From assembly GCA_947579665.1 (NCBI GenBank), contig OX388350.1, positions 992,001 to 1,056,000 on the forward strand: a stretch of DNA of 64,000 bases, in the 5' to 3' direction. Within the stretch, counting starts at the first letter, position 1. The number at the start of each line of letters is the position of its first letter. A program made the position numbers and the translations under genes. The stretch is from Sympetrum striolatum (taxonomy: Eukaryota; Arthropoda; Insecta; Odonata; Libellulidae). This document shows, piece by piece, positions 37,901-49,216 of this stretch. Below the pieces are notes generated by a model, which did not search any database, was not told the DNA's origin, and saw nothing but the letters and a program-made list of their open reading frames with translations.

Positions 37901-39326
37901 AATCAAAAATGTGGAAGCGATCACAAAACGCCAGTAGCGATGAGCGGACACTCGCTGAGTATCTTTCTACGATTCGTAGCGGTTCATTTTTTGTCGCTTC
38001 GTTCAAATTATTTCTGTCCTCAGCGTAAGCCATTTACAATTCACCTCAATCATTTGAATCACCGTCGCATTTGCCCCAAAGTTTTTCGAAAATTTTAATA
38101 TCATTACCGATTTCGAGTAGAAAATCACACTTGGGTGACCCTTGGTCAATACGTATCCGAAGGCCTCTCTTCGATAACTTTCCAGAGGGAGTTCAACACT
38201 GAAGATGGAAATGTTACGTTGATTTTCGGAAAACCTCCGGGAATCCAACGCCTTTCGATAGCTTACATTTATCGAATGCAAACAAAGTATTAGTTTTTTT
38301 CGGGAGAACAAAATAAGAATGCGCACTAGAGTAATTGAAATCACTACGTGGTCCGTAGTGCAACCCCATAACGGACGCAAATTTTATACATTTACAACTA
38401 TTTCCGTACAAAAACGACAGCTTCGTAAAACGGTACAAATTCTCGACGACACACTCGTCTTTGTATTTGCTTACTCAGAAAACCCGCAAAAATCATTCGC
38501 AAAGTGGTCTCACTTTCTTCTTTCCACGAATAGAAACATTCAACAGCGCAAAATATGCACCAGTTTCAACCTTCTTACTTTAAGAAATCAGTCTTAAACG
38601 ACTTGCTCAGAACTGAAACGTCAGCGGCAACGAATTACTTTTCTACAATGGATTATTAAACACTTTCAAATGGAGGGATTTGTTCCCTATTTGGGGATCA
38701 GAAAAATCACATATCTGACAATTTCCAGTAGCCGTTATACAATTCTCTTACAAACTTGTTTTGGAGGACTGTTTTCAAATTCTATAAAATGACACCCGAA
38801 TAGACGGGCATCTACATCCCCTGAATATCCTAGAAAGGAGGTTCAAAAGGATTGGTGTTTCCTAATACGGAAGTCCTGACAGAAACAAACGCTGTCTACT
38901 ATTCAATTTTTAAGACGAGTTCCGCCCCAAAGAAATACGGAGTAGCACACTAGGTAGTGGAGATGATAGTCCGGGAATAACGATTTCACTCTGCGGAGTG
39001 CCGTGATGACCACGCGAATGGACGATCCCGCGTCCGCATCAAGCACACCGATCGTAGCACCCGGCGTTGAAGTCTCCCAGCGAGAAGTCCCGCACCTACC
39101 GCCTAGCGGCCCCCCAGGCGACCCCGCCGGCGGCTCCTTGTCCGCGTCAGATGGGCCCGTAGTTGCTGAGCTGCGCTCCGTCGCACGACGCCACCCCCGC
39201 GGTGCCTGCCCTTCCTGCCCCCATCTCGCTGCCCTCGGTGAGACCGGAGGGCGTGGGTGGCTGAGGCAGCATCCCCTGGTGGTGACGCACAAGCGGCGTG
39301 GCCAGCGGAGGGTCGCCGTTCTGCTG

Positions 39327-40431
39327 TCATACGTGGCTCAGCGGCGCTGCCACGCCTTTCTGCTGAACGACACTACCCACGTGACTAGACTGCACGCTAG
39401 CCGCAACGCCTGGCACCGGCACGGCCGGAGATGCCACCGAGCTGTAGCCGCAGATGGACTGCTGTCCCTTTATACCTCCTATGGGCCTCTGTGGTTGCTG
39501 CTGTTGCTTCGACATGCACGCGTGACCGTGAATGTGTCCGGACGAAGGATAATGATGGGAGGGAGCTTGGTGTCCCGCTAGGAGGCTTCCGCCACCACCT
39601 CCTACCAAGTGGCTCTGACTGTAGTATCCTCTTCCGCGGCCACCTCTTCCGGTGGAACCGGCGCCGCCTCCGGGACCACCAGGACCGGGACCTCCACCCC
39701 TACCTCCCGTTATGCGATGCCAGAACCGCCTCCACGAGTCCAGCGTCTTCCCTGACCAGATCCATACTCCGGAGGTGATGCCGACCGCGAGGGCCATGAA
39801 GTATTTGAGCATGAGGACCGAGTAAAGTGGCCTAGTGGGGTGCTGGTGGTAGTGCTGTCCGCCGGTGCCTCCCTCGCAGGGGCATGCTGTTTGCCTCATC
39901 CACTCTGGGCGCATGGAGGCTTCGTAGAAATGGCATCCGATGACCACCGTGGCCGGAACAGTGTACAGCACGCTGAAGACTCCTATCCGAATCATGAGCT
40001 TCTCTAGTTTGTCTGCTCTGCCCTGGTTGTTGTGGTGCAAGATGGAGGATGGGGGTGGCGGAGGGGGAGGGGGTGGTTGCGGAGCCTGCAATTGCTGCGA
40101 GTGCTGGTGGTACTGCTGCTGTCTCTTGAGGACGCTGCGGATGCGGAAGAGGGACACGAACCCGGCCAACAAGAAGGAGGTGCCGATGAGGAGGTAGGCG
40201 AGCAGCGGCGCCAGAACGAAGACCCGGAGATTGCTGCCGTTGAGCCCGCCGACGTAACAGATGCCGGCGACGGGGTCCGAGTCGACGGCGTTGGAGGCCA
40301 AAGCGGCAGCGGCCTTCCCAGCGGGGATGAGCCAGGCCGCGAGGTGGAAATAGGGGGCAAGGGAGGCGATTGCCTCGTTGCCCCATTTGAGACCCGCTGC
40401 CAGGAACCAAGTGAGCGCCAGCACAACCCAC
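39327..40431 (-). CDS. fz2: Frizzled-2-like Wnt receptor, second coding exon (TM3 second half to C-terminus)
   Basis: This exon runs from the acceptor (attcgcag before 40431 on the - strand) to TGA at 39327..39329. Its first base completes the split Trp codon and is followed by WVV and TWFLAAGLKWGNEAI, the conserved end of Frizzled TM3 and the following loop. TM4 (YFHLAAWLIP), TM5 (FVLAPLLAYLLIGTSFLLAG), TM6 (MIRIGVFSVLYTVPATVVIG) and TM7 (YSVLMLKYFMALAVGITSGV) follow. KTLDSW at residues about 671..676 is the KTxxxW motif that recruits Dishevelled. Between TM5 and TM6 the third cytoplasmic loop holds a Gln/His/Pro-rich insert (residues about 546..580, genomic 40013..40124). The cytoplasmic tail of about 125 residues is Gly/His/Gln-rich and ends LSHV, which fits a class I PDZ-binding C-terminus. 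Residue numbers are for the 810-aa joined protein. Confidence 0.95.
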
Positions 40432-41854
40432 CTGCGAATAGAAAGTTCTTTAATGACCTAACTCGAATTGAAAGTGAAAATAAGGTAGCAATCCTCCTTT
40501 TCGGTTTTGAGATTATTATTATCAATTCTTAATTTAAAGATTGAAGATATAGACATTGGAAATGAAATACTGATGTCACTGAGCAATTCATCCGTAAGAC
40601 CAAATAATTATTGATCGAGATATGCTTACGGTGACAGCTAAATATGTAGTGCACACATCAGGTCCTTAATCTTAAGTTACAATTACAGATAAGTTTACCA
40701 TAGAAATCCTCAAGGGAAATCCAACTGCAAGAGGAATTACCGTCGTGGCATTTAAACTATAGCATTTATTTTCAATTCGGAGATTGATTAAGCTAATAGG
40801 ATTGAACATAAAGGGAAAGAAGCCTCTGAGATTGGAGTGAATGAGATCGAGTCGCAGTGAGAAGATGTGAGAGTAGGTGTGAGGAGATACACAAGGTTGT
40901 AGATGAAGGAGATGGAATCAAACCGTCAGAATATGTAGAAAAGAGCATACAATTGGAAAAAATTAAAAACTGGGAGTAACTTATGCACATGACCCTTTGA
41001 GAAATTAAGAAAACCGGAGATGATGATAATATTATTGCGAAGCATTCATAATTTTCCATCTTAAGGATTACGATTACATATCACTCGAGATGCTTCGGAT
41101 TCTCCTAAATACTACATTAATTTTGCTCCGTGAGAAGCAGCGGCTGATATAATGAAGAGGCACAATTTTCATTTATTCGTATTTACTGCATCAATTTGGT
41201 GTAAAGGGGAAGATGAACTTGCTTAGAGTAGAAAGAGTCTCTGTCCTTGTGTCAAATACTGAGCAGATTGTGTGACGTCAAACTTGATGAACACCAAATA
41301 GAAGAGGATGAACTAAGATTACAATAGGAATAACACCTTTCCTGCTTCTCCGTTTCAAAATTATAATTTCAGAAATAAAAGGAAATACTAAAGAACACAT
41401 TGGTAGAGGTAGGGTGTACGATTTATTAGTCGAATACAATAAGTCCTTGATTTCCCAGTTCATCTAAGCAAGCACCCAAACCATGAAATTAAGAACTTCT
41501 CTGGATGCATTCTGTCAGTTATTAAATTAAATTATTTTATAACGCAAATAATGCATGGTATTTAAAGGTTTTTCTGTGGTTATCATTTTAAGCTTGTACT
41601 AGATTTTGGCCTTATATTAACGAATTAAATATTTTTAATTTTTCTTCTTTCTTAGGATAAATAAATGTACAGGGCCTCTCAATCCCTCTGCAGCTAAAAG
41701 CCATCCAACCACCTTTCGGATTGACATCTGTGGAATTTGTCAGAGGCTTTCAAAATGGTGAGTCTATCGCTAACATTTTGAAATCAGTCGATGATCATTT
41801 TTTTTAATTTTCCATTTGAGAGAATCTTCGTCTTGATTTAAATTAAACTCAATG

Positions 41855-41990
41855 TGAGAAGGCGTTACGTAGTTGAAGGCCAAAATAATATTGATTTAAA
41901 TCATTCGTACACGTTCACAGATTTTAATGTAGCGACAAGTGTCGCGAGTGTATCATCAGAACATCATAATTCCGTCTCTGAACAATGTGG
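41855..41990. repeat. Dispersed repeat fragment with short perfect hairpin
   Basis: Contains TACGTAGTTGAAGGCC (related to blocks at 22392 and 32967), then a 6-bp hairpin GCGACA/TGTCGC at 41932..41945 with a 2-base loop, and TCATCAG at 41953, which on the - strand is CUGAUGA. The partner GAAA of a hammerhead is not present in the right place (the strand reads UAAAAU), so I call it a repeat only. Confidence 0.4.
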
Positions 41991-43420
41991 GAAATGTTAA
42001 TTACGTTTTAGTTTTGAACTAGATTGTAACAGACACTTAAATATCGCCAGTGAACTTTCGTCAATAAGTGTTGCTACGCTGAACTGAAAGTCGCTAATGG
42101 TGCAGAAAACAATATCTCCTTATGAGGTTAAAAAAGCCAGCTCACGTTTATGTTATGCAACTGAATCATTCCTAAGGAAGCGAAGAATCGAGAAATCACT
42201 AAAAAAGAACAGGAAGCTGTAGAGATTGATTTTTTTTTCAGAGAAAATTGGAGAATATTAAATTGGAATGGGTAGTGGATGAAAATGAAAGAAAATTAAT
42301 GCAGGTAGAAAATCAATAAAAGGGAGACGACTGGCGAAGTGAGTTTGATGCCAATAATAATTCATTTTTGTGTGTCTCGGCCGACGGGCAACAGCATTTG
42401 TGGGAATCAGTCGGCACTATTTCTGAAACGGGAAAATATGGTTTAATTATCGTCATGAAGAGAAGCATAGATTGGATGTACATCCGATAGGGTTAAGGTT
42501 AGGTTAGAATACAAATGAAAATGTGCATAATATTTTTGGCAACTACCCTCATCTAAATTTTATAAGGAATCGAGTAAATCTTGTAAGTATAAATTGTTTT
42601 TATCCATTCGTTTCTTTTGTTTTTGGTGAGAATAGCCGAAAAAGGAGTTGACGGAAGGGTCATCTAACCTACATCACCTTGACTCGGTTGACGCTTTTGG
42701 CGCTTTCGACATCGTGTTTAGCGGATGGAATAGTATGATTGGTCTTTGAGTTACTAAAATTCAGAGTTAACGGGACGGATAAGGCAGTTGTAAAAAGATT
42801 AAAATAATTTATTACTATATTGCTGAGTAATGAATGAATAACGGCAGAGTAGTCGAAATACTGAGGACATAGCTAAATAACTAATTACAAATATAAATAA
42901 ATAAAATAGGGGCGAAACAAGAACATTTTCAATCCACTCAGCATAAATTACAAGAAGATAACTTTCGACTGGAGCGAGCCTCGGCAGCACTGCATACGTA
43001 AAAGTGCCAATGAAAAGAGGGCACATGCATAGGGTTCACCGATAATTTAAAATGAAGTAAAGTTAGAAGTATAACAAGTGAAGCTGATCGCCAGAGATTA
43101 ATAAACAGCCGAAGGCGTTGAATAGACGAGACTTGAATGCACTATACTTTCCTGTTGAGACTACATTGATGCAAATTTTCCTTCCGCTGTTTTCTTGACC
43201 AGCCAATTTGCTTTCCATTAGGTAATAGAATGTCTTTGTGTATAAAATTGCAGATAAAATTTCATTACAAACTCACCACTAATAGAACAACCTCAGAACG
43301 CAATCTAAAAGTGCCATTTTAAGTTCATTGTGTACAACTTTGATATCAGTTTCTGATTCTCGTTTTATATTCGGATGAGGAGGTTCACTCGCACCTAAAC
43401 CGTGTTCTGTATCGCCTATA

Positions 43421-43696
43421 CAGTGGTTCTCAAACTTTTTCATGCTACCGCCCCCAACCGAATTCTTTAAAAAAAATTTTCCCTAAGACCAAGTCCAAAG
43501 ATAAAATAAAAAGCTAAATAAAAGCTACAATGTTTAAAAAAAAACACCAAATCATTATATCTGATGTTTAATAACTGCCTAGAGCCCAGTAAAATTGACT
43601 AGAAATTAAAATATGATCAAAAGGAAATAAAATACCTTAACATCAAACGCCCCCTTGGACAGCGCCCCTAGGGGGGCGCCACTTTGGGAATCACTG
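43421..43696. mobile_element. hAT-like non-autonomous element
   Basis: The left end CAGTGGTTCTCAAACTTT and the right end, whose complement reads CAGTGATTCCCAAAGTGG, are imperfect inverted repeats of about 16 bases with CAG...CTG termini. The flanks share CTATA near the borders but do not form a clean in-register 8-bp duplication, so insertion is probably old or the ends are off by a base. The interior is AT-rich with C runs and no coding potential. Confidence 0.6.
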
Positions 43697-44056
43697 GTCT
43701 ATACCATAAGACATGTTCTGTACCGAATGAGAAAGCATTGAGCAGAGCACAGAATCAGCTGTCCGCATTCGAGTGACTTATAGTCTACTTTAAAATATTT
43801 TAACACAGAAATTTTGCGAGGAAAAGGAATTTAATCTCTATGTAAAGCTGTTGAATATTTTCTGGTTTATTTTAACTCGAAGCAATAAACGATTTTGGGA
43901 AAAAAATGTTGAAATGAGAGTATTTGTTTAATGAAGTGAAAAAATCTGATGTGAATTTATATATTATTATCTTTTACGTCACAAACGTTATAAATAATGT
44001 TTTTCGGGACATGATCGATGAAAAACGATGAAGTGACCTTTCGCCCCAGCGCCCAC

Positions 44057-44690
44057 AGCGCCCACTAACGTACATAGTCAGCAACTTCCGGTTTATCAGT
44101 ATTTCATGAATAACTCTTAAACCATCAGTGATACAAAAATATGTTTCATACAAAAGTTATAGTAAATTGTATTTTATAAAACATTTATAAATATAGTATA
44201 TATCTAAATATCATATTTATGGAGATATTTTGAAAACCGGAAATGAGCTTTGAAGAATGAAGCTCGACTTCCGACCAACCGATTTACTCCAAAAAATAAT
44301 CAACTCTAACGACACCAACCAAAGTACTCTATAGGAAATTTGGTATTGATCCGACAAACAGTTTTCATGTTAGAGCGCCCAAAAAGTACATAATCATATT
44401 CTTCCGGTTTACCAGTATTTCACGAATAACTCCTAATCAACCGGTGATACAAAAATATGTTAAATACAAAAGTTATAGTAAATTACATTTTCTAAAACTT
44501 TTATAAGTAATAAAATATACCTATATATCATATTTATGGAGATATTTTGAAAACCGGAAATGCGCTTTAATGAATAAAGCTCGACTTCCGGTTGACCGAT
44601 TTACTCCAAAAACTAATCAACTCTGACAGCACATACCACAGTACTATATACGAAGTTTGGTATTGATAGGACCAATAGTTTTCACGTTAG
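44057..44690. repeat. Two tandem 317-bp repeat units
   Basis: AGCGCCC occurs at 44057, 44374 and 44691, exactly 317 bases apart. The two full units share, in order, CTTCCGGTTTA, CAGTATTTCA, GTGATACAAAAATATGTT, ATATTTATGGAGATATTTTG, AAAACCGGAAATG, CTCGACTTCCG, TTTACTCCAAAAA and TTTGGTATTGAT. A third unit begins at 44691 but passes at once into a CA microsatellite. Equal unit length despite many substitutions suggests an old head-to-tail duplication under a length constraint, or concerted evolution of a satellite-like family. Confidence 0.85.
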
Positions 44691-44702
44691 AGCGCCCACT
44701 AT

Positions 44703-44773
<71 letters not shown>

Positions 44774-44780
44774 ACAGACA
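44703..44780. repeat. CA microsatellite
   Basis: About 78 bases of (CA)n with a few interruptions (CAAACA, CATACA, CAGACA). It starts where the third 317-bp unit breaks off. Open frames of 102 and 127 codons that cross it on either strand are artefacts of the simple repeat. Confidence 0.97.
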
Positions 44781-44871
44781 TCATTCCGAAAATGGTCAAA
44801 ACGTGTTCTAGGGGCCCCAAAACGTGTATTTCCGTTGAAATCTCGAAGTCGAATTTTTTCATGAAAACAAT

Positions 44872-44902
44872 ACTTTCTCTATACTTCGTATATGGAGAAA
44901 GT
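44872..44902. repeat. Long hairpin near the end of the 317-bp repeat family
   Basis: ACTTTCTC then TATAC pairs with GTATA then GAGAAAGT around a TTC loop, with a 2-base bulge (TG) on the right arm: 13 paired bases. It closes the repeat-derived block that starts at 44057. The structure is reminiscent of hairpins at the ends of rolling-circle elements, but no CTRR end follows at the expected place, so no class is assigned. Confidence 0.5.
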
Positions 44903-46473
44903 AAAAAGAACGAACCAGCGAAAAGGCCGCTCCTGAAATCTGTCGTCGGCAAGTCGCAGGTTCTGGAAGGTCATCGATGGGACCATGGCTATAATCAGAT
45001 TCAGAATGAATTTCTACGGCATTCTACGATCATTAAGTAGCGTTTCATTAATTGGCAAGAGGCTGATTCAAGCGCATGGACAAAGATGACTGTTGGTGAA
45101 TTGAACGAGTGAAGCGAACTGACTGAGATGTAGACTCATTTCCCGCGATTTGTCAAGTTCGTTTAATTAATCATTGGACTCTCTTACAAATCACCGACAA
45201 ATAAATTCATTTTACACCACCCACCTCCTTATTGAGTTATCTCCACTAAGCAAATACGATAGGAAATGGTATACAGGGAAGTTGATTTTACATCGATAAT
45301 TTAATAAATTTGCGAATCACGAGGAAAAATGACTCATACTCCAAGAATCCCGACTCAAATGCCGCTCGGAAGAGAGCAATGAACCTCATCCAGATGTGCT
45401 TCATTTTGATCGACGTCCCAATTTCGGATGGAAAACAATATCGCGTGCAAGCGCGTCGTTACTCCGCTTCCTACAATTTCAATACTATTGGTTCTATTTA
45501 CGACTCTTCTTCTTTATTTAGAGCATCTCTCGGAATAAAAGCTATTCGCCTTAAACTCCGTCGGTGATACCACATCAGTCACGTATTCAACAACCGTCGA
45601 TTTAAGTATTCAGATTAAATTAGAATGTCTATCAATTATTAATTGAGTAAATTAATTAGAATCAAAATTAAAAGAAATAAAATTACTTGTACTATTTTCC
45701 AAAGAGCACAAGTAATTTTGATTTTAATGGAATTCCACCCAGTAAAGCCTGCTACCATTGATTTTATTTAAATTAATTAGATTTAAATGAGAAATATTAC
45801 CAACTAAATTTCCCTATGATTCCTAGCGAATTGGATTGAAGATACAGACAAACATTACTTTGATTAAATATTGAAAATGGACTCTCACATATAACTTTAT
45901 TATGTTTGTGCTACACCAGGACATAGAAGGAAATAGCGGTTTTTATCGGTTTGACGTGAGTACACGGAGAGGAACCGAAACAAGTGTTCTCCATTAAATC
46001 GGAAAACAACAACAATTAAAGGAGAAAACTACACACACTCATATCTGCTAACTCACGATTTCAACCGTTCACAACATCTCAAAACTTTTGTATTTTTTTA
46101 AATGTAAAAATGTACGTCTTTTATTGACGCATCGTTATTGAGTAATTGAGTATGATTGATTGTTAAGTGAATTTTCAACTCTTTGTATTCCTACGCATCC
46201 TCATCGTAAAATTGATTAGAAATTGTTATAATCTATAACCTCGTAATTATAAGTTAAATATCGAAGGATTATAAGTCTATTCCTTTAGGATATTGATTAA
46301 ACGCCAACACATTCAAACAAGAAAACTTAATTTTCAGAGGTAGTGCATTAGAATTGAAATGTTATAGAATGACGTTATCACTAAAAAGTAAATCTCTTCT
46401 CAAACAACGTTTACGTCTTAATTGAAGGTTCGTTCGTTCAAAAATTCTGGAGAAGATTGTCAAAGAAACAGAA

Positions 46474-47738
46474 TAGGGTAGACCGGGGCTAAACGGATTA
46501 TGGGGCTGAACGAAACTTGCTAAGGTATGTCGCTTCTCTAATCCAAGAATACTTATCTTCCATATTGCTGGTTTTAGTTTTGAGAAAGTCATCTATAGGT
46601 GCTTATATGAACTACATAAACAAGTGGCTTGCGCTCACGTCAGTGGCCATTCCGGGAAGAGTCGCCGAACCGGGTTGTATACGGGTTTTTTTCGTCAATG
46701 TAATTTTTGTGAACAACATCAAAGGATCTTTCTTCTCAGAGTACGTTATATTTCAAATTTTTTTGCAATATAATGAAGTAGTAGCTGTTGAACAATGATA
46801 TGCTAATTAGTGTCCAATCATTAAGTATTGAGTTATTTTTTAAGATTTTTGTAATTGACTTTTGCTATTCGGGGCTAAACGGATCATAAACTTAAATATT
46901 ACTTATGTTTATATCTTTAACATTTATTAATTATTCTAATTTCCGGCATACGTGGCTAGAAATAGCCATGGAAGAGGTTGTGCAGAAAGTAAAATCTAAA
47001 GCTATAACTCTGCTCCAAGCTGCCGTACACTGCCTTACACATCTCTTCAAAGAAGAGTTTCTTCTCTTACTGGTATAGTCCAAGTCATGGGAGCTAAAAT
47101 TGTATGGATCTCGAATCTGATAAAAGATTTGTAGTTAGAATATTACATCTGTCAAAACTAGGATTTAGGCCGACACCAAAAAGGTAAAGAAAATGCCTTT
47201 AATTATTGTGAACGCATGGGAATCGCTCACAATTTTAACCAAGAAGCCAAGATTGTTTCTATGAATTCCTCAAACGACATTGTCATCTGTATATTAGAGG
47301 GGCTATCAAGAGAAAGAATAAATGCTTTAAGTGCGAAGAATGGCGTCATGAGAATTGCAGCGAAAAGAAGATGTTTAATAGTCACTTCATCCGTGCAGTT
47401 TGTGAGCCAGATAGGGATGCCAATTAAAATGTAATGACTTTTCATTAATAAATAACTTTTAAAAATTTTATCACTAAATCATATTATATACTCACATATA
47501 TTCCTTTTCTGATATATACGCACCATGATCCGTTTAACCCCCTTAATGGGGGCTAAACGGATATTGGTCGGTTGATAGTTAATTGCAATATTTGTGAAAG
47601 TTTTCACAACAATACTTATTTTAACTCCCTCCTTCGTTTTATGAAGAGTTGGCATGCAGTTTAAACGAGTTTAGAGAAATATATTCCCATTTGCAGTGAG
47701 AATTAAACGGCGGCTCCATTTAGCCTCGGTCTACCCTA
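46474..47738 (+). mobile_element. pogo-like (Tc1/mariner-type) element, internally deleted
   Basis: The terminal inverted repeats start TAGGGTAGACCG at 46474 and match the complement of the right end (to 47738) over about 23 bases with two differences. TA at each end fits the TA target duplication of Tc1/mariner/pogo elements. A motif GGGGCTAAACGGAT is repeated at 46485 and 46869, and in both orientations at about 47525 and 47552. Inside are remnants of a pogo-type transposase N-terminus (see next entry). The DDE catalytic domain is missing, so the copy cannot move by itself. Confidence 0.75.
46968..47434 (+). pseudogene. pogo-type transposase N-terminal remnant with psq-type helix-turn-helix
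   Basis: From ATG at 46968 the frame reads MEEVVQKVKSKAITLLQAAV and then, after a one-base shift near 47030, LPYTSLQRRVSSLTG. This is the two-part signature of the psq-type HTH found in pogo transposases. Farther on, the frame at 47216..47434 gives GIAHNFNQEAKIVSM and LEGLSRERINALS, matching the CENP-B/Tc5-type HTH that follows in such proteins. A third frame near 47330 has a Cys/His-spaced segment (CEEWRHENCSE) like the C-terminal zinc-binding end of some pogo relatives. Frameshifts and loss of the catalytic domain make it a pseudogene. Confidence 0.62.
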
Positions 47739-49024
47739 AACCTTAATTGGCTGATTCTTTCCCCCGATTTTTCTTGCGCTATCTGATCGTTAAACGGAGA
47801 GGACAATGACGAGTATAACAACTTCCGGGAGCGGCTTCTCCTTAGATTCCCTGAGGGACTCCAACGACTCTCACCAACAGTCATCTCTTAATGCTTCTTA
47901 AAAATAGTCAGGGCTTAGTGCCATTCACAGGCAGCCTTCAATATACTACACCCGTACTCCTCACAGTGTATGACTAAGGCAAAACAATTTGCCGCGAGCT
48001 AAACGCTGGAGTTCTGTTCATAAAACAGTCATCCTTTGAACTGTGCTTTTAGTTTAGTATTTTTTGATTAAGCCATTAAGGGATATTAGAACCGCAACAA
48101 AATAGAGTAGATGCGCCAAGTGAAAATTCAGCGACTCCGAAGCCAAAGCAGCAGTGAACAAAATAGAAAACGATTTAGAATCGAGTATTAATGTCCACCA
48201 TCAGTTTCGATGGCTAATCTACTCCCAGTGGAAATTGCAAAGCTTGATTATTTATGAGGATTAGCATTCGCCTGAAAACGCCACTCTTGTGTTTCTCTGT
48301 AGTATCGAAAGCTGAAAAATTGAACGTTGAAAATAAGGACCGAATCGAAACTACCATCAGAAGGGTATTTTACACATAAAGGTAAGCGTACAGAGGTGAA
48401 AACCCTTATTTTGCCAACAGCATAGCCAACTTTACCAAAGCTCATTAGAGTGATGCTCCCATTCGTAGATCAATATTTATGAAACTTCGGAAATGTTTAA
48501 TGGAATGGAAAATACCCTGTCCGGGACTTTTGACCCAATATTCATTTTTTCAGTTCTCTCTTTCAAATGATCCTATTTTGAATGTTTCTTCTTTGGCGTA
48601 TGCCAACATGTAATTCGAGATAAACTGAGAATCCTAAAATGCTATGTTTAGATGATCACACAAGAGGAAAATATTCGCATGAAAACTAATGTCGAAATGC
48701 AACTTTTAAAAGTAAAATAGACACTTTTTGCCCATCAATCATCTCGCCCTCGTTAGTTCGGCGTTTGTAGTTCCTCCACTGGTATTCGCCATGCCTTGTG
48801 TCCCTGCATTGTTTTCCTACGAGTAGCGTTATTTATTTCAAAGACGATTCCTAATGCCCAAAATTACAGCATTTTGCATTGAAATATTGAGTTGTGGATA
48901 AATGCATTTACGCTGTTCGGCAGTGCTTTTGAAATTTTTCTTGTTGATGAGAGTGTACAACTTAAGGAAAGGGTTATGGTGACTTTGCGCATAAGAGCGT
49001 GCACCCAGGAAAATTGCCAAGGAA

Positions 49025-49216
49025 AAACGGACTTGAAAAAAGTCTGACAGGGCAGGGAATCGAACCCGGGATCTTCCTCTATCTGGGAGTCTGCCCTAAG
49101 CAAAACGGCTGGTTAAAACGTTCTGGCCGGGTAGCCTAGATGGTTAAGACAGCCTCCCGGATAGAGGAAGATCCCGGGATCGATTCCCGGCCCTGTCAGA
49201 TTTTTTTCAAATCCGT
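49025..49216. repeat. Palindromic pair of tRNA-derived SINE heads
   Basis: Two opposed copies of one SINE head face each other. The - strand copy (about 49025..49098) and the + strand copy (about 49144..49216) share GGATAGAGGAAGATCCCGGG-type sequence, a box B (GGGTTCGATTCCC on the - copy, mutated to GGGATCGATTCCC on the + copy), CCTGTCAGA and a T run followed by TCCG. The right copy has a box-A-like GGTAGCCTAGATGGTTAAG at 49130. The two 75-base arms could form a long stem around a 45-base loop. Confidence 0.7.

Larger units (their letters stand above)
23796..39326. other. Intergenic region between the convergent psq and fz2 genes; includes fz2 3' flank
   Basis: No supported gene was found in these 15 kb. 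Open frames such as 34094..34522, 29854..30180 and 38003..38380 match no family and lack codon structure distinct from their surroundings. Visible items are a short GCAGCAATGAT repeat (about 26025..26077), a LINE tail remnant at 29664, weak repeats around 31640..31930, a (GACT) run near 33947 and a 7-bp hairpin CACTACG/CGTAGTG at 38342..38360. The right end should hold the fz2 3' UTR; an ATTAAA on the - strand near 38092 is one possible polyadenylation signal. Confidence 0.4.

Noticed and set aside
39003..39581. 192-codon + strand frame opposite fz2 exon 2
   Set aside because: Same cause: GC-rich shadow of the real gene, with no domain.
41932..41959. Third hammerhead ribozyme candidate
   Set aside because: CUGAUGA and a hairpin are present, but the required GAAA after helix II is missing.
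44644..45040. Open frames of 102 and 127 codons around the CA repeat
   Set aside because: They exist because (CA)n encodes Thr-His or Val-Cys repeats without stops; the flanks are repeat-derived.
49123..49200. tRNA gene
   Set aside because: Box B and a T-arm-like stem are present, but acceptor and anticodon arms do not form and an inverted copy lies alongside; better explained as a SINE head.
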